A DNA stretch of 64,000 bases from Rhyzopertha dominica. Its lineage: Eukaryota > Arthropoda > Insecta > Coleoptera > Bostrichidae. Numbering within the stretch: position 1 is the stretch's first letter; each line of letters begins with the position of its first letter. Location of the stretch: positions 1,111,786 to 1,175,785 of the forward strand of contig QCXZ01000041.1 in NCBI GenBank assembly GCA_025024175.1, given 5' to 3'. A program made the translations under genes and the position numbers. The notes beneath the pieces were generated by a model. That model was not told the DNA's origin, ran no database searches, and was given only the letters and a program-made list of their open reading frames with translations. Shown in pieces: positions 48,387 through 60,917 of the stretch.

Positions 48387-48676
48387 TGATGCCAACAGTT
48401 GTCTGTTGGAGGTATGACACCTTTGAAGTTTACCGCTTCCACAAAACGGCTGTCGAATTTAATAAAATCCCACATGATGTTTCACACCGGTGTGCAAAAG
48501 AACTTGATGGCTATTTTGGTGCCGATCCGCTACCGACAGGGTTACTTTCTACGTACTTATATGGACGGAAACGATCTAAGTAGTACAATGGCTCTAAATT
48601 ATGATTACCTTGACTCATTGCCCGTATTAGGTGTTGTTAAATGTGTTCATGAAAAGCTAGAATGTCAGAAATATAC
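48387..48676 (+). other. Exon-like open frames of unknown identity
   Basis: After an AG, two overlapping frames stay open. The longer runs from the ATG at 48414 (MTPLKFTASTKRLSNLI) through LPVLGVVKCVHEKLE to a donor-like ACAG/GTATAC near 48677. The other runs from the ATG at 48387 (MPTVVCWRYDTFEVYRFHK) to a stop at 48583. I recognise neither, and I see no further exon before SH3PX1. It may be one exon of a small gene or a relic. Confidence 0.25.
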
Positions 48677-48679
48677 AGG

Positions 48680-50030
48680 TATACAATTTTTCTTGTTGCA
48701 CACGTCTATAATGCAGATTTTAGTATCCATTATTGTCTTTAATACATCTTGAAAAGTTGTTCCTGAATTTATATGTGAATTATTTCTTCACCTTATTAAA
48801 AAGATGGTTCATACGATAAAGTGAGCTGCATGTCGTACTTTTTATTAATTAGGTATTTGATGTTTTCAAGAATTTCATACAGCTTCTAGTTCGAAATTTA
48901 TCGAAACACTATTTGGAAGTTTTTTTATTTACATTCTATGTTACTGGATGAAAACTTCCTGGCACTTACATAAATTTTAGGCCTTATTTTCAACCATTTT
49001 TGTATTGGGCTTTTAATAAATTATCAAAATTCATAAACTATGGCATTCTAGCTTGATGAGGAGTATAACATCATCAATAAGACAACATACAGTATGTCCT
49101 AGTAACAAATTGAGATAATATATAGCATAAATCATCGCGAGTTATGAATCAAGCTCTTTATTACCTGCTTTAATTGGATGAAACTCTTGTTAGCTAGTTA
49201 AACAACATTCATACGCGTTTCTCTTTTTTAAGTGTTTATTACAGTTCACAAGTTCACTGGACAAAGTTTTATTATTTCAAGAGAAAACATCATCCAACGT
49301 CCATATATAAATTAAAAGTATATACATACGTTCTTGATGCATCTTTTTCGTTGCTATGAGAGCGCTGCAACTATGCAGTAGATTATTTTGTTTATACCAG
49401 ATGGAACTTGATAATCTAAAAACATTATTATTTATCAGTCAGTCGACCTTGTTATTACAAAACTGCTATAAATTTGCGGGATTGGTGATATGAAACTCTT
49501 ATGTGCTGCCCATCATTGAATTAGATATGTAAACTGCGTAAAACGCATTGGTCAAAATATTATAGTAATAGTAATTTAAAAGATTATTGGCAAGAACTGT
49601 TTATATATACACCATATAGCTTTTGTTATCTTCGTTTTGTTCTCAAAACTCTTTCAAAAGGTTTAATTCGCTGTTTCCCACTGTTTTCATTAAGATTGGA
49701 AGTGTTTTATTAACCATTTCCTGCGTGACATTGGTTAATGGTATTTAGAGTCCATAATTTCCTTGACGTTCAAAAGTTTATTGCAAATTTGAAATAAAAT
49801 TTCGCGCCTTGAAAGAAACATTTACCGACAGAGGGCAGAAGTAATACTACATTAAAGTTCATTAGATAATTTATTTTGGCTTAGATATTATATTATTGCT
49901 GGCCAAAACAGAAACAATTAATTAATTAAAGCTGTCTCATCTCAACATACATTTTTATTTTACATTATTTTGGTCAGTCGGGGATTCAATATTTACCTCT
50001 CCTAGTGTACTGTGATTCATTAAACGAAAC
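48680..50030. other. AT-rich intergenic DNA
   Basis: Nothing coding or structured was recognised. Confidence 0.5.
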
Positions 50031-50039
50031 AACACAGCG

Positions 50040-50332
50040 CCACCTTTGTGTAGTTCAGTTGTGTCGTCTGCGTTTAACAAGTGTGATGACAAAACTCATA
50101 TCAAAGAATCTATACTATAATCGTGCATGAATCATTCCATTTAGTCAGAATTAGTGTTAAACGATAAATTTAGTGCTATTTAATCAATTTCTTTTACGTG
50201 AACTGTGCCCCAAGTGCTGCAAGAGTGAAAGAGAGACACCAACGAAAAGTGAGGTTAACTGAACGTCAGATTGCTGTTCCCCAACCAAATGCCACGACAT
50301 TTATAACTTGACATTAGCTAATTGGGGGCGAA
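50040..50332 (+). promoter_or_regulatory. Likely start site and 5' UTR of SH3PX1
   Basis: A TTCAGTTG initiator-like motif places a start near 50057, giving a leader of about 275 nt without an intron up to the ATG at 50333. There is no TATA box nearby. Confidence 0.4.
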
Positions 50333-53262
50333 ATGGCAAACTTTAAAGTGAGGGTGCTTTATGACTTTTCGGGGGAACCCAACACTGCGGAAATGTCAGT
50401 CTCCGCTGGGGAGGTGTTGACAGTGACTCGCACTGATGTGGGGGAAGGCTGGTGGGAAGGTTTGAACAGTCGAGGGGTGTCCGGGCTCTTTCCGGAGGCT
50501 TACGTTGAAAAAATTAGTTCCGGACCGCCTGCTATTCCTGCTCCCGTGCTCCCTCCACAAGCTCCGTGGACTTCTGCGCCTGCAAACCAGTATTCATCGC
50601 AGGAGAACGAGGATTGGGACGATGACTGGGATAACGACGACACTTACAGCGAAATAGGGAACAACGTGCCAAAGCAGAACTTCGAACCCAACCATAACCT
50701 CGTAGTGAGTAAACAACACGAAGCCGATGCTATATCCGAAGATTTTGGGCCAGATAATAAAGGAACCGTGTCGAAAAAGAGCTTCAATCGATTCTCTACT
50801 TTTGTGAAGTCGGGAGGAGAGAGTTACATACTTGGAACGCTTCGTGTATCAGTGAATGAATCGAATAAGATTAGGATAAGTAAAATTGATGATGTTACGT
50901 ATACTTGGCCCTACATATCGAATCCGTACACAGTCCAAGTGACTTCACCGGTTAAAGAAACGAAGTTGGGAGGCTTAAAAACATTTGTCGCTTATCAGCT
51001 TACCCCATCGTACAGTGGGGAGACTGTTAATCGAAGATACAAACAATTCGATTGGTTGCATGAACGATTAACGGAAAAATTCAATCTAATCGCTGTACCT
51101 CCATTACCAGATAAACAAATCAAATTCGACAAGTTCGAGCAAGATTTCGTAGACCGCAGAAGAGTACTTTTACAAGAATTCGTGGATTACGTATGTAGAC
51201 ATCCAGTGTTGTCGATGTGTGAAGTTTGGCACCATTTTTTAACCCGTTCCGATAAAGTCCAATGGAAGAAAGGCAAGAGAGAAGCCGAAAAAGACCCGCT
51301 GGTCGGCGGAAACTTCTGTTTATGCATAGAAGCTCCAGAAAAAGACTTGCTACAAAGTTGGGTCGATGAACGAATGGAAAAGAGTGCAGCGTTCATACAT
51401 TGTCTAGATACGGCACTGAAAAGTTTGATGTCGACGGCGATGGATCAAATGAAAAAATGCCAGGGCGCCTACAAACGAGAGTACTCGAGAATAGGGGAGA
51501 GCTTCTACACGTTGGGGACTGCGATCGAATCTGAAGAGAAAGCCGTGCCTTCGGAACTGGCCACTGGTAAGTTGTTACCTAATTATTATTATATAAGTAA
51601 TCATTCTAACGGATCTCATTGCTTATGGTTACAACAACTATATTTATGGAGTCCAGTAATTAATTAAATTATGTGTGATAGACACACTTTAACGAGGTCT
51701 CTCATTAGTTTGAAGTTATTGTTATTATATCCCAATTAATCAAAAATTTTGCTTTTGTAACATAATGGATAAATTTGTCAAAAAAATGACTATTACCTAA
51801 ATTTGTTACATACAGCAAAAGGAGTTGGTTTTAGGATTTTTAACTTTCTGCACTGTTTGAAACTTTTTGGAAGATTTTATTATGAATTCCTCTTTGTTTT
51901 CGTCACAGATATGCAGCAGAATGCTCCACGAGTGTTATACATAACATATCAAAGGCGTTGTTAAAATAAAAAAATCTCCGGCAAGATCGCCAGATTTGAC
52001 ACCCTTAGATTATTTTCCTGGGGATATTTAAAATGATTTTCGACTTCCCATCGTATTGTTTATTCCAGGCCAAAAGGCGTAGGCTCCGTGTCTGGTTCTC
52101 TGTTTACCATTAAAATCGTGTAGATATCTTGTAATTCCTAATTTTAGACGTTTTATTAAAGGCGTTGCGTTTCGTCATCCACCATTTACAGTGTCGTTTT
52201 GGACTCGGTTTTTGCGGCAGAAACATTAGTGTTTGGTCACTTATCTAGCTAATCGATATCGTCATTTAATTATTAATTGAATTAAAACGAATAAAGAACA
52301 TAAGTACATAATCAGTAATAACTGCACATCTCTTAAAGTAATCTTCGGTTGGCCTTGATTTATCAATAGTTATTAGACGTTTCAAAAACCATAATTTACA
52401 CAGTTTTTATTTGTTAATCTATATGGCACCTGACCTTCTCTAGTAGATGGCATTTTAGAACGTAAATTCACACAATACTGTTTATATAATCAGCAAATGT
52501 GACGCGTTCACTATAAATTTATGAATTCAAGTGACCTGAGAGTTCGTCCTGTTACATTATGTATGTATCAGCATATAATGTTGTACTTCCACGGAAGCAG
52601 TAAATAACTTTAATACTGAAGATGACAATTCTTTTTCATCATTATGGACATCCACTGAAAATCAAGTAACGCCTTCAGTTTTCCCCGCAGATTTGGGTGT
52701 TAAATCCAGAGACTTCGCTGGGCACTAGCCGTCAAAATTGTCAGTAACTTTGTTTTTTTGTCTTTGTATCTTGACAATACGTTGCCACTAATGAGAGATC
52801 TCCAGCATTATTTGACTCCCGATTAATTATATAATTATACAGTCCACTCCTTTAGTAGCCTTCTCTCAAATTTTTGCAGCAATCAAAATGATAGGAACGG
52901 CCTACTTCGACATAGGAAAAATTTTCGAGGAACAGCAAAAAATCGACTGGGAACCGCTCTCTGACAAACTATACATATACAAGGGCATAACGAACTGTTT
53001 CCCAGACATTTTGGCGATACAGAGAGGTGCCCAGCAAAAGAAACGCGAATGCGAAAAGACCGGCATGGCGCCACAACAATTGGCAGAAGTACGAAAGCGC
53101 ACTGACGTGTTAACTTACGCGATTTTTGCTGAACTGGCCCATTTCAAGAATGAACGAGAAACCGACCTCAAGCTGGCGATGAAACGGTTTCTAGAGGAGC
53201 ANGTTAATTTTTATAAAAAGATCGTGCAGAAATTGGAAGATACTCTGGTGCATTTTGAATAA
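50333..53262 (+). CDS. SH3PX1: SH3-PX-BAR sorting nexin, SH3PX1 / SNX9 family (2 exons)
   Basis: Exons 50333-51566 and 52880-53262 join in phase 1 and give 538 aa. Residues 4-61 form an SH3 domain ([25 protein letters not shown]). A linker follows with acidic Trp motifs ([12 protein letters not shown]), which in this family bind clathrin adaptors. The PX domain, residues about 199-305, carries the phosphoinositide-binding RRYKQFDWL and PPLPDKQ motifs. The C-terminal half is the BAR domain. These proteins join dynamin and actin nucleation during endocytosis and membrane tubulation. The intron holds a transposase relic. An N at 53202 leaves one residue undefined. An AATAAA overlaps the stop codon. 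Confidence 0.95.
51905..52060 (+). mobile_element. Mariner-like transposase fragment in the SH3PX1 intron
   Basis: Broken frames read QNAPRVLY, then [14 protein letters not shown], then WGYLK. These are conserved pieces of a mariner/Tc-type transposase, of the same kind as at 7.6 kb. Confidence 0.7.
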
Positions 53263-56200
53263 AAGGGATAGTAAATAGATGTATGTACCTATTGATTGTC
53301 ACGGTAGCTACAAAAAACTATTCATATAGTTATAATATCATACTCGGTTGTATTGCTTTGATAATAGTTTCTTTTATGATGTAAAACAGTGATAACGTTC
53401 ATTTCTCTTCCATGCTAATTGTGATCAGTTGGTAATCTTGTGATACACTTTTTTTGTAAGAGAAACTATGAGAAAGTTACCTATATGAAGTGGTATCACA
53501 GGAAGTGTTTTAAGATAAAAAATAGTGTCCAGAAATACAAATTCACTTAAAGACAGAACACTGTCACTGCCATTTTTTAAATACGTGAACTCAGGTACTG
53601 GCAAAAAACCACATCAACCTACATTGATTTCAGTTGCAATTTTAAATCGAGTAACCTGTAAATATATAATTGTAATCCATATAATACGTAGATAATTTTG
53701 TACGACTGAAGTAGGATAGGTATTAAAGTTGAACTAATTTTAGCGCCTGCCTATAGACCGTTTTTTAGTACAAGGTTTTCTTTTATCTCCCAAATGGGCA
53801 ATTAGATAACCAAACATAATGCCGCGAGTACGGTCACAAAAAATGCGTTCTGTTATTGCTTAAATGAGCTGTGTTATGATATATTTTTAGCTATTACATA
53901 TTTTTAATCCAATTATGTATATTAATTCTATATTTTTATTGTATATTGTACATTCTGTATTACTACTTTATTACGAAAATATAAAGCTTTGTACGAGTCT
54001 CGATTTTGCTTTTACCCGTATAGCATTTTGCTAATTGGCTTGTTTTTTGTTTACATAATGTTCTGGGTTTCTAGATCACATCGTTCAACAGTTTGATTTG
54101 TTTGTGTACGTGTTACTTTTAGAAACAGACCGGTGACAGGATAGAAATCGAAGCAACCAGGGAATCTGCACAGACACAATCTTTATTATTTCTTTCTGTT
54201 AGGATTTTTGTACACTGGGCGTTCCAAGGTATCGCAAGAAAAAGTGTTTTGGGTATAGGTCTGGAGAACTGGCTATTGCAATCTAGTGCACAGAAAATAT
54301 TTTATTTCAACGCTCGCTAAATATGGACAATTCCATCCTCTGGAATAATAATAATTTTTTTCTATGGTTCGCAAGAGTTTTATGGTTATCACACGTATTT
54401 CACGAACACAAACCTGCCTATATCAAATAATTTCTTCAGGCATACTCTCTACTGCTTTCTAGCAACTTTTTTGATATATTCTAGCTTAAGCAGATAAGTA
54501 ATAGAAAGGAGACGCAATATAAACGTTATATACTTTCAGTTATTCTTATCTGTGTAAACATACCAGAATGAACAGGAAGTAAAACATTAAACGTTATTTG
54601 TACACTTAGACTAGAACAATATTTAACCTATGTCGATTTGGGTGTTCCAGATGTTGTTCTACATAGCACAAATATTCTAAAATTTGTATCTCCTAAAGAT
54701 GTGGAATTAAAACTTTTTTAATAAACGGTGCAAAACAAAATTAAAAAAAAACGAATATTGAACGGGTATCTGCCATTCTATTATGAATTGGTGGTCAATT
54801 CTGGTAAATTAATGAATAATGATCACAAAGTAGCCACTAACACTATAACGTGGTTCGTCCGATTGTTTTTATGCTAATACTTCGTATAACGCCGATCTTG
54901 TTTGTTCCTAGTGTTAATACAATAAAATTATCTTATCTGTAGGCAGTTGTTGGTTTTCGTATCGCAGATAGCAAGGTTGATAACTTTTAATCTCGCTTTT
55001 AAACGGAACAACGCATGCAACAAGCACCAAAAGGTTAAACAAAGCGTTAGCGAAAAAATTTCACAAGTGGAACGACCGAAAATGAATTTTTGTCTTAATT
55101 CGTTGTGGGCTGATCGTCGACCAGTCTTTATTGCGTCATCAAATTTATGCTCCTTGCCGAAATGAACTGCTTTGCTCCTTAAAGCATGACTGTGACGGAA
55201 TGTCATTGACTCTGTTAATGTACTGGTTAACAGAATTATTGCACATGGAAAACCCTCCTCTGCGACTAAATTTAGGAGGGTGATGGTAGGTTTATTTAGA
55301 GCTTACAATAAGGAAGCATATATATAAAGAAAATGCACGAAAGTTGTGTGTCGTTGGTACATGGGTGTACAATGTAAGCTATGCTTCTTATGCAGCATTG
55401 CGGAAAATTTTACCAAGATCTGTGCATAGTTTATAGGATAACGGCCTTCCGTTTGATTTTCCTCCAACTATGCGGAACATTCTACCAGCAACTGACATAA
55501 ATTTAATTAAATTTGGATCGTTGCCAATTGCAGTTTACATTTAACGAACCAACATTATTTCGGAAGCATCCCAAATCCTGTCATCTTGTTCGTTTGAGCG
55601 ATTGTTCAAGCTGCACTTGCGGTGGTTTAGAATTCCGTAGCTGCAGTCTTTATACTATTTACGTAAAGCCCAAGTTTCAAATGGACCCATTCACATTTTT
55701 ATTACTCCAGCACCACAGCATAAAAGGCTCCCAAAACAAGCCACATCCTCATGTTTTCGACACGATTGTTTAAAACATTTAAAACGAGCGACGTAAATTC
55801 GTTAGGAAAACACGCCGTAAAAGGTAAACCTTGTACTTAATTGGTTTCTTCTGGCGATATTTACTCTCAAGATAGAACCAGGCGGGCCCTAAAATGAACG
55901 AGTGAATGTCGGCTTTCCTTATGCGGAGGATGCAGCTATACAGACTGACCTGTTATTACAACCTACTCATTCATGCACTTGCTTATAGTGTGTGGAGGAA
56001 GTACGCGTAGATTAATTGATGCTGTTGCGAGCAGATGTTAAGCAAAAACGAGTGGTTACATTCAGCCAGACGTAGATTAATGCGCCGTTAGGAAATTAAA
56101 AAATGCTGGTCACCCAAATTAACTTTTCGCTTCAATCTGTCGGTATGTTTCCAGCAATTAAAGCTCTTTATACATATTTTCTTATACCATGATTAAAAGT

Positions 56201-57370
56201 AGGTAAATCTGTTCAAATCTATTCTAAACATCTGGGCGTCATCGGACCGTAATAAAATGCTTAAACAATCAAAACCATATTCGCATAATATTTCTGGTCG
56301 TTTTAACCACTGTTCAATTAATATTTTTGTTATTTTGGGATTATAGTAACACATTTGATTAAAACCTCAGAGAAATATGAAAAACCTACCTTTTTGTTAG
56401 TCTAAAATGTAAGTAAAAAACATATTTGTGGAGAGGTAGATCACACAATATGCTCTCTGTTTATGCGAATGCAAATGTTTACAGTTTTGGTTAGCAGGAG
56501 ATTTATAATTATTGAATCAACAATAACAAGTACTGATGACACTAGAGTTCATAATACCTATCGACCAAGATTACGATGTTTTGATCTACAGTATCATGTG
56601 TGGATTACCAAAGCTTTTTTCAAAATCTGTTAATATTTTGCAGAAACCATAAACGTTGCTAGCACAAATTCAGTATGCAGTATTTTTTTAGAACTAAATA
56701 TAATATTTGTAGAATGCACGTGATATAACATGGCCATGTTTATAGAGTGAGTGGCTTCATTTATGTTTTTGATTGCACTTAGAACGAGTTGTTAAAGTTA
56801 ATTTATTCATGTTGTGGACGAAACCTTCACAGATGAAATTAAAAATCTTATTGTTTTCTGTTTGCTTTTAGTTTTTCCCGTTGGGTTGTTGTTTTTTTTT
56901 GTGTTTAACTCCATAACATATTATTTACTGCTAAATAGTTGGAGTGTTAGAATTTGACTCGAAAACCATCAAAACATTTCCTCTATTAATCATGTCACCA
57001 TCCAATCCAACTATACCACTCCCAAATACTTAAACACCCATTCACCAATCTTCTCTGGCACTTTTGGCATGTGTACCTGCAATAGCTTTGACACCGCCAC
57101 CGCGCCAGGTATATTTAAAATCCAATTCAGACCGAGAAGAATTCTCATGATTAACCGGAGACTTATTCATTCATCCGCATGCGAAACACGTGGGAAGAAC
57201 AGGTATAAAACAGCTGCAGATCGAAAGGCACACCTACTCAGTTATTTTACAGCTTATTATTCAAATTGAGGTGGCATGCTCGATGCTATTAAGTCATTCT
57301 TCCTTGGAGCAAAACGCACTGTTTCAGGAACAATAACCGCGATGGAGATCGAGAGGTGACTAGATAAAGG
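53263..57370. other. Intergenic region
   Basis: About 4.1 kb between SH3PX1 and the tetraspanin. Several open frames of 70-90 codons occur, but none resembles a known protein. GC content rises at about 57.05-57.37 kb, next to the tetraspanin start, where a promoter is expected. Confidence 0.5.
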
Positions 57371-60300
57371 ATGGCGCAGGAAAGTAGGGATAGGGGATGC
57401 TGCAGTATCAGTTTCATCAAGACAGCCCTGCACATCTTTAACGTCATATTCCTGGTAGGTATTGCGGCTTGATCACAGCTCGCTTGATTGCTAGTCTTTA
57501 GACAGTTGGATTAAATTAAAATGTATAGCTGGGGACCACCTACAGTGGTGACGGTTTCAAAAAGTGGTATTGTTCTCCAAGATCGTGACTGTGAAAACAA
57601 AGCGGGCGGCTATGTGAAGCTTATGTCAGAAAAAAGGTCTCCTATTACATCGGTATACTCTTTGACTCACCTTCTTTTGAAATATTATGTTATATGCCAG
57701 CTCCTCCCAGAATGTATTCTTTATCTGTTTATTTGCGTCTTCAGTGGGTCCATCCTCTACCATTATACCAACTTTCTGTTGAATTTTTAGTAGTCTCTCC
57801 CCTTTTGTGCAGCTTCTGCCACAATTCCTTGTGACTCAAGCGTGCTACTCCTGATGCCCCTTTATGTTCATGTTAATAAAAATAATAATAAAATTCTCTT
57901 TTTTCTACCATCTGCATAACTTGTATTCTTTATTGTCCATTTTCCGTATCCTGTTCGTTCCTTATCGTCGCTGCATGTGTTTAACAATCCTGTTGCAGTG
58001 GTTACTAGTTTTTCCCTATTATTATTTATATATTCTTTTCGGTAGAAACTTGAATCTCATTCATTTGGAAAGCATCATCACTCAAGTATACATTTTTTGT
58101 GTGTACCACCGTCAATTTCCATGAAATTCTCACGACAAGTGAACAGTTCAGGGCCGGCTGCCTTACCTGTGAGGGGGTATTTTTATACGTTCCACTATTA
58201 CGTAATTGGGCATAAATTCGCCCACGTTGAAGCACGCGAGGAGAATGAAACATGCACCTCGGACACTCAGTCCGATTAAAGAAATTACAGTGTTTTGCCG
58301 CCTGCGAGATTAGCTCTTCTCGGTACCTGTCGGTGGAGAGATGGGAAAACTTTGAAAGAGACCTCGGTGCATTGAATTTTTAGCCCGACAAACAGTGGTT
58401 CAAATTTTTTGAGTTGGCTCCGAAGGAAAAATAGTTAATCAAATATTGTAGAAATGTATCCGTTGCCACTCATTTAGTACACCAAATAAAGAGTTATATG
58501 CTCTATTGAATCATATCAAGTAATAAAAGGTAATTTAATTTTATTGAGTGTTAAAAATGACCCCCATTGACCTCCATATAGTGGGTATTTTTTATTTCCC
58601 TCCGCACATTTTCGAGAACTCCAGTGGTTATGTTGCAAATCGTATTCACATAAAATAAAATCTAAAGGACTAAGATCTTGGGAGATTATCTACTGTCGAA
58701 TTCCGGTTATCGGGAAATTGATTATTCAGGAAATGCCTTTGCTTAAATTAGGCTTGAAAATGATGTAATCCATTTTATTCGTGCTGGCCCAGTTAACCGT
58801 TAGAAGGCGGCATAACGTTTTACGATTATGGTGTTTTAGGAATAATGGAATTACAAATTCGGTCCGTTACATTACTGGTCATGATCCTGTTTATGTGGAC
58901 TTCACCGTTGTTTCAGTTTCCTTACAGGAGTGCTCATAAATATTCTACCAATTCGTTTCCCACGAATCGGCATTTTGCAAAGTGCAAATCTTCGTTAAAT
59001 GCATGTGCACACACTTTTATGTGTGTTAATTCTCAGCCACTACATTTTGCTAGTTTCTATTTCGTTTAGTAACAGTCGAAAATGCAGTTTACAATGACGT
59101 GTATTGTAAAGAACATTGTTCTAATGTTCGCGCATTCCGGGTTACAAATTGCTGCTAATAATAATAACGATTTACTTCACCTAAAAAAGAAAACATGAAT
59201 CGTGATTTTTTAGTTAATTGCCCGTAAGTCCTTATCAATCTCAGTAACGCTTCGTTGGATTAGAATACTAAATTAACACATCGTAGGTGACAATTTAGGC
59301 CACGTAATGAGAGAATGGTTTGTACGTTTCTCACTTTGATGTCGTGATTTGCCTACTAATTATGTACCATCTTGTAGCAGCCGTTCAGTTTCCAAAGTTT
59401 CTTTTGAATACGACGTGTTACGTCCTTAAAACACTCCTTCGTTTTAGATGGACGGAACACTTGCTTCTTACATTTGGAAAGGTCACTATGTATTTTAAGA
59501 CTTAATGAAGGGTTTTTGTTTTAGCGAACAAAACAATACCACAATAAAATAAAGTTGATTTTGTCTAAATTTATTACTTCGTATGTTTTTGACTGTAACT
59601 GGACGTATTGTCAGTCTTGACTTGAATTACCACGCGGATTTTGTTTCCAGGAATACTAAGATTCGGTACTTTACAACAATCTTATTATTTTCAGCTGGTA
59701 GGCCTAGGCATTTTGGGGGTGGCGATATGGACCTTTCTCGACCAATATCAGTACGTCAGTTTGCTGACCACAGTGACATATCCCATACTGACGTACTTTT
59801 TAATAGCCGCTGGCGGCTTAGTTCTTTTTGTGGCCCTAATGGGTTGCTGTGCAGTATGCCATGAGAACAGGCCTACGTTGATTTTCGTGAGTCTAATTAC
59901 TCGCTTAGTAAATAGCTTATTATTACTGTCTCATGATTTTAGTACATCTTTCTGTTGCTTTTGATCTTCTTGGTGGAAGCGATGGTTGGCGTTTTGTCTT
60001 ACATGTACCAGGAGAACGTAGAAACGGAACTGAAAATGAATCTGAACAATACCATGCTGACGACGTACGAGATAGATAAGGATAAAACTTCCGCTATTGA
60101 TTACTTGCAGGAAAAAGTACGAACAGGAAGACGCCTTTTTTAATCTTAAATTAACGTTTCTGTGTTTTAGTTCAGATGCTGTGGCGCTGAAAGTTTCTCG
60201 GATTGGAAGTACAGCCTCTGGCAAACACAAGAAATAGCCGACAAACGAGCGAAAGTTCCCGACTCTTGCTGCAAAACAGTCACGTTAAACTGCGGCTGGA

Positions 60301-60549
60301 GGACTCATCCGTCAAACATAAACTATGCCGTAAGTATAGCTTGCAGTTGCACGACCCTCGATTACAGTTCTGTATCCCCAGGGCTGCATGGATAGGATGG
60401 CACAGCACATGAAGGAACATCTGGATATCCTAAGCGCAGTGGGGCTTGGAATATGCGTTCTGCAGATATTTGGCATAGTGTTCGCGTGCATGTTGTACAT
60501 CAAGCTGAAAAAGGTTTCGAAAGAGCCTGAAAATAATGCACTGCTCTGA
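57371..60549 (+). CDS. Tetraspanin (5 exons)
   Basis: Exons 57371-57454, 59695-59886, 59943-60116, 60171-60329 and 60382-60549 are all in phase 0 and give 258 aa. The four membrane helices are IKTALHIFNVIFL/LVGLGI, YFLIAAGGLVLFVALMG, IFLLLLIFLVEAMVGVL and LGIGICV-type LSAVGLGICVLQIFGIVF. Between helices 3 and 4 the large extracellular loop has the defining RCCG motif, a DSCC motif, a lone Cys (LNCGW) and the closing GC, as in six-cysteine tetraspanins. Juxtamembrane CC pairs are palmitoylation candidates. Tetraspanins organise membrane microdomains with integrins and receptors. The first exon is separated by a 2.2-kb intron and was placed by its ATG, helix and phase. Subfamily not assigned. 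Confidence 0.92.
58540..58780 (-). mobile_element. Degenerate mariner-like transposase 3' end
   Basis: Minus-strand frames read FPDNRNSTVDNLPRS, LDFILCEYD, GVLENVRREIKN and finally VNGGHF. This is the order found at the end of mariner-type transposases. Stops and frameshifts are frequent. It lies in the first tetraspanin intron. Confidence 0.6.
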
Positions 60550-60815
60550 TCCAATCTTAATATATTGTTGTGAAAGAGTGCCATAAATACTTTAAGGTGG
60601 CATTTTTCGTACTAAAAGGGCAGTTACTAGTCGTCGAACTGGTTCTTTTTTATTTATCTTATGTAATGTGGTACAAACAAAATATTTTCCGTGTTTTTTT
60701 AGAATAGTTGCCTTACCTACTGCATTCTAGTCATAACATAATAATTATTATCCCTATTTATATATGTATAACAATCTTCCAACTTTTGAAATAATTTATT
60801 TGCTTCATATGTACA

Positions 60816-60821
60816 AATAAA
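60816..60821 (+). terminator. Poly(A) signal of the tetraspanin
   Basis: A perfect AATAAA about 270 bp after the stop codon. Confidence 0.6.
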
Positions 60822-60846
60822 ATATTTATATTTCTTACTTATCACA

Positions 60847-60852
60847 TTTATT
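60847..60852 (-). terminator. Poly(A) signal of TMEM237
   Basis: TTTATT on the plus strand is AATAAA on the minus strand, 66 bp past the TMEM237 stop. Confidence 0.55.
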
Positions 60853-60917
60853 TGATTTAAATATACCATACTTTAACGATCAATACGAATTTCATATCAC
60901 ATCTCAAGAAAAGCTCT

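Noticed and set aside
55513..55773. 86-codon plus-strand frame
   Set aside because: No recognisable family, no splice context and no second exon; likely chance.
21424..56873. Weak similarity between 21424-21483 and 56812-56873 around CCTTCACAGATGAA
   Set aside because: Too short and gapped to call a repeat without an alignment.
57521..57790. 89-codon frame in the first tetraspanin intron
   Set aside because: Does not join the tetraspanin in phase and resembles nothing known.
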